From: Desulfobacterales bacterium
GTDB lineage: Bacteria; Desulfobacterota; Desulfobacteria; Desulfobacterales; JAUWMJ01
Assembly (NCBI GenBank): GCA_030613225.1
Contig: JAUWMJ010000029.1
Location: 1-12,774, forward strand
Direction: 5' to 3'
DNA: 12,774 bases
Both the position numbers and the translations under genes were made by a program. Below are positions 1 to 6,934 of this stretch, piece after piece. The notes under the pieces are model-generated. The model was not told the origin of the DNA, ran no database searches, and saw nothing but the letters and a program-made list of their open reading frames with translations. Positions within the stretch are counted from its first letter, which is position 1; each line of letters opens with the position of its first letter.

Positions 1-1299
1 AAATACGGGCCTGAAAAACCGCTCAAGGGGATGAAAGTTATGGGAAGTCTTCACATGACCATCCAGACTGCCATGCTTATCAAAACACTAAAAGAGCTTG
101 GTGCAGATATTCGCTGGGCCACGTGTAATATCTTTTCAACACAGGACCACGCTGCCGCTGCAGTTGCAAAAGCAGGTCTGGCCGCTGTCTATGCCTGGAA
201 AGGAGAAACCCTTGAGGAATTCTGGTGGTGTACGGAACAGGCTTTGACATGGCCCGACGGCACCGGCCCGGATCTTATTGTAGATGACGGTGGTGATGCA
301 ACTCTCTACGTTCACCAGGGAGCGGCTGTTGAAAAAGACCCGGCATTACTCGAAAAGCACTACGACAGCATTGACATGAAATGTCTTATAGAGCGCCTTA
401 AAGTAAGTTACGAACGCGATCCAAAAATCTGGACTACTATTGCATCAAACATTCGCGGTGTTTCAGAGGAGACCACCACCGGCGTTCACAGGCTTTACCA
501 CCTGGCAAAGAGCGGGGAACTTCTCTTTCCTGCCATCAACGTGAATGACTCGGTAACAAAATCAAAGTTCGATAATCTTTATGGATGCCGGGAATCACTT
601 GCTGATGGTCTTAAACGTGCTACGGATATTATGATTGCCGGTAAGGTGGTAGTGATCGGCGGTTATGGTGATGTCGGAAAAGGGTGTGCCCAGTCAATGC
701 GGGGATTCGGAGCGCGGGTTTTAATTACGGAAATTGATCCAATATGTGCTCTTCAGGCATCTATGGAGGGTTTTGAAGTAATAACCATGGAAGATGCGGC
801 TCCCATCGGGGACATTTTTGTTACCGCCACAGGGTGTTACCATGTGATCACCGGAAAACACATGGAAAAAATGAAAAACGAAGCGATCATCTGCAATATC
901 GGTCATTTTGACAATGAAATTGAGATGGCGTATCTGACCGACAATTCGGAGTGTACAAAAGAGACGATTAAACCCCAGGTTGACAGGTGGATACTTAAAT
1001 CAGGGCGCTCTCTGATCATTCTGGCTGAAGGAAGGCTGGTAAACCTGGGCTGTGCAACAGGGCACCCCAGTTTTGTTATGAGTAACAGTTTCACCAATCA
1101 ATGCCTGGCACAATTGCAGTTCGCAGCAAAGAAGCATGAACTAAAAGTTTACACTCTCCCCAAGGAACTTGATGAGGAAGTAGCCAGGCTGCATCTTGGC
1201 AAACTTGGAGTAAAGCTTACAAAGCTGAATCAATTTCAGGCAGATTACCTAGGTGTGCCGGTAAATGGGCCGTTTAAGCCGGATAATTACAGGTATTAA
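1..1299 (+). CDS. ahcY: Adenosylhomocysteinase (S-adenosyl-L-homocysteine hydrolase), 5'-truncated by the window edge
   Basis: This cytosolic NAD-dependent enzyme splits S-adenosylhomocysteine into adenosine and homocysteine, removing the inhibitory by-product of SAM-dependent methylation. The reading frame is open from base 1 and the ATG at 31 is internal: the ten codons before it ([10 protein letters not shown]) are normal family sequence. About 35-40 N-terminal residues are therefore missing, and 432 codons remain. Visible motifs are the family signature [14 protein letters not shown] (about 124-165), the catalytic acids in DDGGDAT and SEETTTGV, the TKSKFDN lysine/aspartate pair, the NAD-binding [15 protein letters not shown] (about 640-684), NIGHFDNE, and the C-terminal PFKPDNYRY, whose Lys and Tyr contact NAD of the partner subunit. 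The segment following YVHQG (about 325-450) is the insert of roughly 40 residues found in many bacterial and plant enzymes. No upstream regulatory region is visible. The identification is secure. Confidence 0.97.
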   Translation, partial: KYGPEKPLKGMKVMGSLHMTIQTAMLIKTLKELGADIRWATCNIFSTQDHAAAAVAKAGLAAVYAWKGETLEEFWWCTEQALTWPDGTGPDLIVDDGGDATLYVHQGAAVEKDPALLEKHYDSIDMKCLIERLKVSYERDPKIWTTIASNIRGVSEETTTGVHRLYHLAKSGELLFPAINVNDSVTKSKFDNLYGCRESLADGLKRATDIMIAGKVVVIGGYGDVGKGCAQSMRGFGARVLITEIDPICALQASMEGFEVITMEDAAPIGDIFVTATGCYHVITGKHMEKMKNEAIICNIGHFDNEIEMAYLTDNSECTKETIKPQVDRWILKSGRSLIILAEGRLVNLGCATGHPSFVMSNSFTNQCLAQLQFAAKKHELKVYTLPKELDEEVARLHLGKLGVKLTKLNQFQADYLGVPVNGPFKPDNYRY

Positions 1300-1318
1300 C
1301 CCGGCTTGCAGCTGGGTT
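1298..1318 (+). terminator. Weak stem-loop overlapping the ahcY stop codon
   Basis: AACCCGGC (1298-1305) can pair with GCTGGGTT (1311-1318) across a 5-nt loop, giving 8 bp including one G-T wobble. The stem overlaps the last two bases of the TAA stop. No U-run follows, so a classical intrinsic terminator is not supported. It may only stabilise the 3' end of the mRNA or cause pausing where ahcY converges with the minus-strand gene. Confidence 0.3.
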
Positions 1319-1408
1319 CAACTTCGTGGTAAATCTTTTCGGTCAACGGTATTATTCGATTTTTAATCTGATGAGTCCAGTACAGGCGGGTCTCGTTGCG
1401 TTGCAGGT

Positions 1409-2287
1409 TTACTTTAGAACAATAATAACCCGGCATTTTTTCAGAAATGCGAGATGTTCGGAAGAGTTTCGAAGGATGGAAGCGTCCGCGTTACTGATTA
1501 CAATATCGCAGTTCCCAGGGCCTGTGGTTCTTAACCCTTTGACTGATAATGGATTGTTTCCCACCCTGGGACTGGTTTTTGCGGTTTTAAAATCCTTTGA
1601 ATAACCGCTCATACCTTTTTGTACGGCAAATTCCCGACTGGCAAATGCTGCGCCATATACCTCCTTACCGTCTTCATCCAGCAGCCTGGGTGCCATGGCA
1701 GGATTTACGGATATGCCCGTGGTATCAACCACCAGACCGGTGTAATTTTTTAAATCGGATGTCTTGGATGGTTGCGAAGAAGAATTCCCTCCCCCGATGG
1801 CCACCTGCTTAATCGATTCTATCTGTTTTATTTCCTGGGGAAGAAAAAGCTGGGCAAAGCCTCCATACAAACTCAATTGCAAATAAACCTCAACGGTTCC
1901 ATCTGACATATATTTTCTCATTTTCTCATTTTCACGGGCCTTGTAAATTATCTCTTCGAGTTGTTTTGCGACTGATTCATTTATTGTTGCATAATTTTCT
2001 GCCCTTTTTACTGAATTGATCCTGACACTTTGTATAATTTTCAGCATGTTGTGCCTGGCGTTATTCTTTGAATCCGACAGGATTTTCATGCTTGCAACAG
2101 ATGGATCGCCGGAACTCTTTTTTAAAGGAGTTCCGACACCTTTTGCCTGAACAATTCCTGTTGTCCAGTTAATATGGCCGTTTTGTTTATATTCTATTGC
2201 CTCTTTGTTTTTTTCACAGAATCCATATGTGGTAAAACAGACAAAGAAAACCGAAAAAAATATTGTGAAAGCAGACAATTTTTTCAT
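1409..2287 (-). CDS. Exported hypothetical protein, LPP20 / FlgT-N-like two-domain protein
   Basis: This is a 292-residue protein of unknown function. It starts with a clear signal peptide: MKK, then a hydrophobic stretch (about residues 4-22), then a probable cleavage near TTYG/FCEK. A Cys follows, but YGFC is a poor lipobox because Phe sits at -1, so I prefer a soluble periplasmic protein to a lipoprotein. Residues about 40-155 (a WTTGIVQAKGVG start, a long helical stretch with SVAKQLEEIIYKARE, then VEVYLQLSLYGGFAQLFLP) resemble the LPP20/FlgT N-terminal fold. A Ser/Gln linker (about 168-180) leads to a C-terminal domain with YTGLVVDTTG, PAMAPRLLDEDGKEVYGAA, NPLSVKGL, DIVISNADA and FLKKCRVIIVLK, a combination I associate with uncharacterised deltaproteobacterial proteins. 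The gene runs convergently with ahcY and away from rpoB. No Shine-Dalgarno sequence is seen before the ATG (the preceding bases on this strand are AAACAGTAAAATT), so translation may be weak or the start imperfectly placed. The gene call is firm; the family assignment is from memory. Confidence 0.85.
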   Translation of the reverse strand: MKKLSAFTIFFSVFFVCFTTYGFCEKNKEAIEYKQNGHINWTTGIVQAKGVGTPLKKSSGDPSVASMKILSDSKNNARHNMLKIIQSVRINSVKRAENYATINESVAKQLEEIIYKARENEKMRKYMSDGTVEVYLQLSLYGGFAQLFLPQEIKQIESIKQVAIGGGNSSSQPSKTSDLKNYTGLVVDTTGISVNPAMAPRLLDEDGKEVYGAAFASREFAVQKGMSGYSKDFKTAKTSPRVGNNPLSVKGLRTTGPGNCDIVISNADASILRNSSEHLAFLKKCRVIIVLK

Positions 2288-2305
2288 AATTTTACTGTTT
2301 AATTA

Positions 2306-2339
2306 TTTCGTAAAAAGTTAAAAAATCACTTTTACGAAA
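2306..2339. repeat. 10-bp inverted repeat between the divergent genes
   Basis: TTTCGTAAAA (2306-2315) is exactly complementary to TTTTACGAAA (2330-2339), and the stem extends by 2 bp after a one-base bulge. It lies 19 bp upstream of the minus-strand start codon and at the left end of the repeat-rich rpoB leader. It could be a transcribed hairpin, a DNA-binding palindrome or part of a dispersed repeat; the sequence does not decide. Confidence 0.6.
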
Positions 2340-2340
2340 C

Positions 2341-2412
2341 GTTTTAGGTTTTAGGTATTAAGTTTTAAGTGTTTGATAAAACAGACAATTACATTAACCT
2401 AAAACCTATAAC
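2341..2412. repeat. Inverted pair of degenerate 7-nt tandem repeats upstream of rpoB (unit GTTTTAG)
   Basis: The left arm is a run of heptamers: GTTTTAG (2341), GTTTTAG (2348), GTATTAA (2355), GTTTTAA (2362) and a weaker GTGTTTG (2369). The right arm, read on the minus strand, has GTTATAG and GTTTTAG followed by GTTA. Bases 2341-2358 pair with 2395-2412 at 15 of 18 positions, including 12 in a row, around a 36-nt loop. This is the first of three similar structures in the window. Confidence 0.7.
2382..2412 (+). promoter_or_regulatory. Weak sigma70-like promoter candidate for rpoB
   Basis: TATAAC (2407-2412) is a 5/6 match to the -10 consensus, with CAGACA (2382-2387, 4/6 to TTGACA) 19 bp upstream, which is longer than ideal. 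rpoB needs a local promoter because the gene upstream is on the other strand. However, this candidate overlaps the heptamer inverted repeat, and AT-rich DNA yields such matches by chance. Confidence 0.2.
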
Positions 2413-2417
2413 TTAAT

Positions 2418-2432
2418 CCCGCCTCAGGCGGG
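2418..2432. repeat. GC-rich perfect hairpin CCCGCC-TCA-GGCGGG in the rpoB leader
   Basis: CCCGCC (2418-2423) and GGCGGG (2427-2432) form a perfect 6-bp GC stem with a 3-nt loop, in otherwise AT-rich DNA. No T-run follows (AATAAAACC does), so it is not a canonical terminator for rpoB-strand transcripts. It lies about 56 nt before the rpoB start and may act as a leader hairpin or be a copy of a dispersed small repeat. Confidence 0.55.
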
Positions 2433-2441
2433 AATAAAACC

Positions 2442-2471
2442 TGATGAATTCGATTTTTTACGAATTCATCA
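2442..2471 (+). promoter_or_regulatory. 11-bp perfect hairpin directly before the rpoB ribosome binding site
   Basis: TGATGAATTCG (2442-2452) is fully complementary to CGAATTCATCA (2461-2471) with an 8-nt loop (ATTTTTTA). The stem ends about 6 nt before the GGGAG Shine-Dalgarno sequence (2478-2482), which stays single-stranded; the rpoB ATG follows at 2488. A stem so near the RBS is well placed to affect ribosome loading, mRNA processing or protein binding. The same phrase could equally be the end of a dispersed repeat. Confidence 0.5.
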
Positions 2472-2487
2472 ATTTCCGGGAGAAGCA

Positions 2488-5400
2488 ATGTCCAAAAGGT
2501 CTTTGGCAATTAAACGTATAAGAAAAAACTTTGGCAGGATAAAGAAAACCATCGAAATTCCTGACCTTATCGGAATGCAGAGGGAATCATTTAAACGGCT
2601 TTTACAAATGGATGTTCCACCTGAGAAACGTGAGGATATCGGTTTGCAGGCCGTTTATAAGTCCGTATTTCCTATTAAGGATTTTACCGGAAGTGCTTCC
2701 CTTGAATTTGTTTCATACAGATTTTCAGAGGTGAAGCACAGTGTGGAAGAATGTATTCACAGGGGGATGAGCTATGAAATTCCTCTGCGCATTACCGTCA
2801 GGCTGGTCGTATATGATATAGACAGTGAAACAGGAGTTTCAAATATTCGCGATATTAAAGAGCAGGAGATTTATTTCGGCACAATTCCCTTAATGACGGA
2901 AAAAGGTACATTTATCATAAACGGGACAGAGAGGGTCGTAGTCAGCCAGCTCCATCGCTCATCCGGCGTTTTTTTCGATCATGACAAGGGGAAGTCACAT
3001 TCAAGCGGTAAAATTATTTACAGCTCCAGAATTATCCCTGTTCGTGGTTCATGGATCGACATGGAAATAGATCCAAAGGATATTGTGCATATCAGGATCG
3101 ACAGAAGACGTAAGTTTCCGGTTACGATTTTATTTAAAGCTTTTGGTTACAGCGTTGAAGATATTCTTTCCTTTTTTTATAAAACTGAAAAGATTATTCT
3201 TAGCGGCAAGAGCATTTATAAACAGTTTGATGCCGATCTCATTAAGGGGCAGCGTGCCGGCGGCAAGGATATTAAAGATCCGGAAACCGGCGATATCCTT
3301 GTGAAGAAAGGTCGGATAATTACACAGAAGGCAATTAAAAGACTTCAGGCCACAAAGGCCAAAATGATCCGGATAACGGAGTCTGATATTATAGATAAGG
3401 TTGTTGCCTATACAATTATCGATCCTGAAAGTGGAATGCCCATTATCAAGGCCAATGAAAGCATTGATGATGAAATACTTGTGAAATTAAAAGATACCGG
3501 TATTTCAGAATTTGAAGTGCTGTTTATTGACATGGTGTCAACCAGTGACTCCATTTGCAAGACCCTGGTGCTCGATAAGGTTGAAACCAAAGAAGAAGCC
3601 ATTATTGAAATATACAGGAGACTCAGGCCGGGAAACCCTGCAACACCGGAAGTGGCCCAGGCTTTTATTGACAACCTGTTTTTCAGGACAACCTATTATG
3701 ACCTTTCATATGTCGGCCGTCTGAAAATCAACCAGCGCCTTGGCATTAAAACTCCGATTAATCTCAGAACTCTAAGGAAAGAAGATATACTTCTTACGGC
3801 CAAAGCCCTTATATCTCTAAAAGATATCCAGGGAACTGTTGATGATATCGATCATCTTGGCAACCGGCGTGTCAGAGCTGTGGGAGAGCTTCTTGAAAAC
3901 CAGTATCGTATAGGACTGGTTCGTATGGAACGGGCCATCAAAGAACGGATGAGCCTTCAGGAAGTCGATGCACTTATGCCGCATGACCTCATTAATCCAA
4001 AACCGGTTTCTGCTGTAGTTAAAGAGTTTTTTGGGACCAGCCAGCTGTCACAGTTCATGGATCAGACAAACCCACTTTCAGAGACGACTCACAAAAGGCG
4101 GCTTAGTGCGCTTGGGCCTGGCGGGCTTACCCGTGAACGCGCCGGATTTGAAGTAAGGGACGTACATCCGTCCCATTACGGCCGGATTTGCCCTATCGAA
4201 ACTCCTGAAGGACCGAACATCGGGCTTATTGTATCCCTGAGCACTTATGCAAGGGTTAATAATTTCGGGTTTATCGAAACACCATACAGGGTTGTCGAAA
4301 ACGCAACCCTTTCAAAAGAAGTCAAGTTCTTTGATGCATTTGAAGAAAGAGAACACCCTATTGCTCAGGCGAATGCTCCTGTAAATGAAAAGGATGAATA
4401 TGTTAATCCGCTTGTTACGTCACGTGTGGCAGGTGAGTTCATGATGGTTAATCGTGATGATATAGAACTTATGGATATATCTCCCAATCAGCTTGTGAGC
4501 ATCTCAGCATCTCTTATTCCTTTCCTGGAGAATGATGATGCCAACAGGGCACTGATGGGATCAAACATGCAGCGACAGGCTGTTCCTTTATTGACATGTG
4601 AGGCGCCGCTGGTCGGTACCGGTATTGAGGGTATAGTGGCGAGAGATTCGGGGGTCGCAGTAGTGGCACAAAGAGATGCCCAGGTTGTGGATGTGGATGC
4701 TTCCCGTATTGTCTTGAAGCATGATCCGTCAGGAGTTTCTTCAGAAAAGGATGTAACGATCTATAACCTTTCAAAATTTATTCGAAGCAATCAAAATACA
4801 TGTTTCAACCAGCGCCCTATTGTCAGACAGGGCCAGCTGGTTAAGAAAGGAGAGATAATTGCAGACGGACCGGCAACAGAGAGGGGAGAGCTGGCACTTG
4901 GAAAAAATGTAACCGTAGCTTTCATGCCATGGAGCGGATACAATTATGAGGATTCTATTTTAATTGGTGAGAGGGTTGTAAGAGAAGGTGTTTTCACATC
5001 GGTTCATATTGTAGAATTCGAAATTGTAGCAAGAGATACCAAACTGGGGAAAGAAGACATCACACGGGATATACCGAATGTCGGGGATGAAGCTTTAAAA
5101 GACCTTGATGAAAGCGGTATCATCAGACTTGGCGCTGAAGTTGATGCCGGCGAAGTCCTGGTAGGGAAGATTACGCCAAAGGGAGAGACCCAGCTTTCTC
5201 CCGAAGAAAAGCTGTTGCGTGCCATATTTGGCGAAAAAGCAGGGGATGTAAAAGATACCTCCCTGCGAGTTCCGCCCGGTGTTAAAGGGATTGTTATTGA
5301 TGCTAAAGTTTTTTCGAGACGTGGCGTCGAAAAAGATGATCGTACAAGCATGATAGAAGACGAGGAGATCAACGCACTTGAAAAAGACCGCAATGATGAA

Positions 5401-6582
5401 CTCGCTGTTATCGAGGATGTGATTCGCGGTGAGATAGAGCATTTGCTTTGCGGGCAAAAATGTTACGCTCCCTTGAAAAAGGGCAAGAAGGTTCTTATTC
5501 CAAAGGGCGCTGTGATAGACTCTAAGATACTTGCCGGGATTCCTGTGGCCCAGGTTGAGGGGATTGTTTTGAAAGATCCTTCAATTACGGAAAAAGTCCA
5601 TGAAATCCTTGAGCGATACAGAGACCAGCACGAGCTTTGCAGAATGGTCTATGAACAACAGGTCAGCAGGTACGAAAAAGGTGATGACCTTCCGCCAGGC
5701 GTAATTAAGATGGTCAAGGTCTATGTGGCTATGAAGCGGAAGCTTTCCGTCGGGGACAAGATGGCTGGTCGCCATGGTAACAAAGGTGTTGTGTCAAGAA
5801 TTCTTCCTCAGGAAGATCTGCCTTACTTTAAAGATGGGACACCTGTGGATATGGTTCTTAATCCTCTTGGTGTGCCTTCCCGTATGAATGTCGGACAGAT
5901 TCTCGAGATTCATTTAGGACGCGCTGCAAAAGGTCTTGGTGATCAGCTTAATTACCTGCTTGAAGAATATAAAATGAAAGAGCTTAAGGAGAAAGTAATA
6001 AAAATATTTTCTGATAAGGAAACAAATAAAATAATCAACCTCATGGACGAAACCGAGCTTTGTGATTTTGCCGAAAAATATAGAAATGGTGTTCACATGG
6101 CCACTCCGGTTTTCGATGGCGCAAAAGAAGATGAAATCAAGTCGCTGCTTGATGAAGCTGGTCTAGACACCACCGGTCAGGCAACTTTATATGACGGTCG
6201 CACAGGGGAAGCCTTTGACGAAAAAATCACGGTTGGCTCAATGTATGTTATGAAACTGCACCATCTTGTGGATGATAAAATACATGCACGGTCTATTGGT
6301 CCATACTCACTCGTAACCCAGCAACCTCTTGGCGGAAAAGCTCAGTTCGGTGGTCAGAGGCTTGGTGAAATGGAAGTCTGGGCTATGGAAGCTTATGGCG
6401 CTGCTTATGCCCTGCAGGAATTTTTAACGGTTAAGTCGGATGACATGGCCGGAAGGACGCGCATGTATGAAAAGATTGTGAAAGGTCAGAATATACTTGA
6501 ACCAGGTATACCGGAGTCTTTCAGGGTTATGACAAAGGAATTAAAAAGTTTGGGTTTGAATATTGAGCTTCTGGAAGATTAA
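2488..6582 (+). CDS. rpoB: DNA-directed RNA polymerase subunit beta
   Basis: This is the second-largest catalytic subunit of the bacterial RNA polymerase core (alpha2-beta-beta'-omega). At 1364 residues it is close to E. coli RpoB (1342) and appears complete. The start [16 protein letters not shown] at the ATG of 2488 has a good GGGAG Shine-Dalgarno sequence. The rifampicin pocket is at residues 515-590 ([18 protein letters not shown] onward). Gln522, Asp525, His535 and Ser540 correspond to E. coli Q513, D516, H526 and S531 and are all wild type. Thr527 replaces the Asn at E. coli position 518. The active-site motif [12 protein letters not shown] has Lys1091 and Lys1099 at the positions of E. 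coli K1065 and K1073. [34 protein letters not shown] and [13 protein letters not shown] are intact, as is the C-terminal clamp segment ([18 protein letters not shown]). The usual upstream neighbour rplL is absent. rpoC follows after an unusually long 352-bp spacer. Confidence 0.99.
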   Translation: MSKRSLAIKRIRKNFGRIKKTIEIPDLIGMQRESFKRLLQMDVPPEKREDIGLQAVYKSVFPIKDFTGSASLEFVSYRFSEVKHSVEECIHRGMSYEIPLRITVRLVVYDIDSETGVSNIRDIKEQEIYFGTIPLMTEKGTFIINGTERVVVSQLHRSSGVFFDHDKGKSHSSGKIIYSSRIIPVRGSWIDMEIDPKDIVHIRIDRRRKFPVTILFKAFGYSVEDILSFFYKTEKIILSGKSIYKQFDADLIKGQRAGGKDIKDPETGDILVKKGRIITQKAIKRLQATKAKMIRITESDIIDKVVAYTIIDPESGMPIIKANESIDDEILVKLKDTGISEFEVLFIDMVSTSDSICKTLVLDKVETKEEAIIEIYRRLRPGNPATPEVAQAFIDNLFFRTTYYDLSYVGRLKINQRLGIKTPINLRTLRKEDILLTAKALISLKDIQGTVDDIDHLGNRRVRAVGELLENQYRIGLVRMERAIKERMSLQEVDALMPHDLINPKPVSAVVKEFFGTSQLSQFMDQTNPLSETTHKRRLSALGPGGLTRERAGFEVRDVHPSHYGRICPIETPEGPNIGLIVSLSTYARVNNFGFIETPYRVVENATLSKEVKFFDAFEEREHPIAQANAPVNEKDEYVNPLVTSRVAGEFMMVNRDDIELMDISPNQLVSISASLIPFLENDDANRALMGSNMQRQAVPLLTCEAPLVGTGIEGIVARDSGVAVVAQRDAQVVDVDASRIVLKHDPSGVSSEKDVTIYNLSKFIRSNQNTCFNQRPIVRQGQLVKKGEIIADGPATERGELALGKNVTVAFMPWSGYNYEDSILIGERVVREGVFTSVHIVEFEIVARDTKLGKEDITRDIPNVGDEALKDLDESGIIRLGAEVDAGEVLVGKITPKGETQLSPEEKLLRAIFGEKAGDVKDTSLRVPPGVKGIVIDAKVFSRRGVEKDDRTSMIEDEEINALEKDRNDELAVIEDVIRGEIEHLLCGQKCYAPLKKGKKVLIPKGAVIDSKILAGIPVAQVEGIVLKDPSITEKVHEILERYRDQHELCRMVYEQQVSRYEKGDDLPPGVIKMVKVYVAMKRKLSVGDKMAGRHGNKGVVSRILPQEDLPYFKDGTPVDMVLNPLGVPSRMNVGQILEIHLGRAAKGLGDQLNYLLEEYKMKELKEKVIKIFSDKETNKIINLMDETELCDFAEKYRNGVHMATPVFDGAKEDEIKSLLDEAGLDTTGQATLYDGRTGEAFDEKITVGSMYVMKLHHLVDDKIHARSIGPYSLVTQQPLGGKAQFGGQRLGEMEVWAMEAYGAAYALQEFLTVKSDDMAGRTRMYEKIVKGQNILEPGIPESFRVMTKELKSLGLNIELLED

Positions 6583-6617
6583 GAACAAAAAATAACCATG
6601 TTGATTAAATTTTAAAA

Positions 6618-6658
6618 CCACGTCCTTCCCCGCTTGACGGGATCTTCGATGGGCGTGG
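6618..6658. repeat. CCACGTCC...GGGCGTGG hairpin, left copy
   Basis: CCACGTCC (6618-6625) pairs with GGGCGTGG (6651-6658), 8 bp with one G-T wobble, and the outer A6617-T6659 pair adds one more. The interior contains a smaller CCCG/CGGG stem (6629-6632 with 6638-6641). The ten bases CCACGTCCTT at 6618-6627 recur exactly at 6880-6889, so this and the right copy look like the same element, here with about 23 extra bases between the arms. Confidence 0.55.
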
Positions 6659-6692
6659 TCAGAGGTAATTGGCTTTGTCTGAGTAAATAAGA

Positions 6693-6833
6693 GTGACTAA
6701 AGTGTCTAAAGTGCTTAAAGTGACTAAAGTGCCTAAAGTTGTGGTGTCGCTTTGCTCCTTCTTTTTATAGAAATAAAAAAGATAGAATTCCTTAACTTTA
6801 GACACTTTAGTTCACTTTAGTCACTTTAGGCAC
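6693..6833. repeat. Long inverted pair of 9-nt tandem repeats between rpoB and rpoC (unit GTGACTAAA)
   Basis: The left arm has five consecutive 9-mers: GTGACTAAA, GTGTCTAAA, GTGCTTAAA, GTGACTAAA and GTGCCTAAA (6693-6737). The right arm, read on the minus strand, has GTGCCTAAA, GTGACTAAA, GTGAACTAAA and GTGTCTAAA (6833 back to 6797). Bases 6702-6740 pair with 6794-6833 at 35 of 39 positions with one bulged base, across a 53-nt loop. The loop contains its own short AT stem (CTTTTTAT at 6761-6768 with 6773-6781). As RNA this would be a long stem in the rpoBC message; as DNA it could extrude as a cruciform. Confidence 0.8.
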
Positions 6834-6879
6834 TTAAAACATATTGTAACCGACAATCCCTTCGAGGGGTAAAACGATG

Positions 6880-6897
6880 CCACGTCCTTGGGCGTGG
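6880..6897. repeat. CCACGTCC-TT-GGGCGTGG hairpin, right copy
   Basis: This is a compact near-palindrome: CCACGTCC (6880-6887) and GGGCGTGG (6890-6897) separated by TT, with one G-T wobble. It sits 37 bp before the rpoC start. It shares CCACGTCCTT and GGGCGTGG with the left copy. The pair could be remnants of a REP-type or MITE-type element flanking the central repeat; no transposase is present in the window. Confidence 0.5.
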
Positions 6898-6934
6898 ATT
6901 CTTTACTTTTAAGAGAACCTTAATAGGAAAAAAT

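Larger units (their letters stand above)
6583..6934 (+). other. rpoB-rpoC intergenic region (352 bp), no gene, repeat-filled
   Basis: No credible reading frame is present. The spacer holds a CCACGTCC/GGGCGTGG hairpin near each end (6618-6658 and 6880-6897), a long imperfect inverted repeat of 9-nt units in the middle (6693-6833), and an AT-rich loop. The rpoC ribosome binding site AGGA (6925-6928) lies 6 nt before its ATG. I see no convincing terminator or promoter, so rpoB and rpoC may still be co-transcribed through these structures. Confidence 0.7.

Noticed and set aside
1326..1812. Open frames on the plus strand (1326-1604, 1597-1812) over the minus-strand gene
   Set aside because: They lack recognisable protein features and lie opposite a frame with a signal peptide and coherent domains; they are shadows.
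2218..2226. Lipobox in the exported protein (Cys after YGF)
   Set aside because: Phe at the -1 position does not fit the lipobox consensus, so lipidation is not claimed.
2233..2388. 12-bp direct repeat TAAAACAGACAA at 2233 and 2377
   Set aside because: Only two copies, in A-rich sequence, with one inside a coding region; insufficient to call an element or attachment site.
6693..6833. CRISPR array
   Set aside because: The units are contiguous 9-mers without spacers and the arms are inverted, unlike direct repeats separated by unique spacers.
6583..6934. Intrinsic terminators between rpoB and rpoC
   Set aside because: None of the stems is followed by a U-run on the plus strand.
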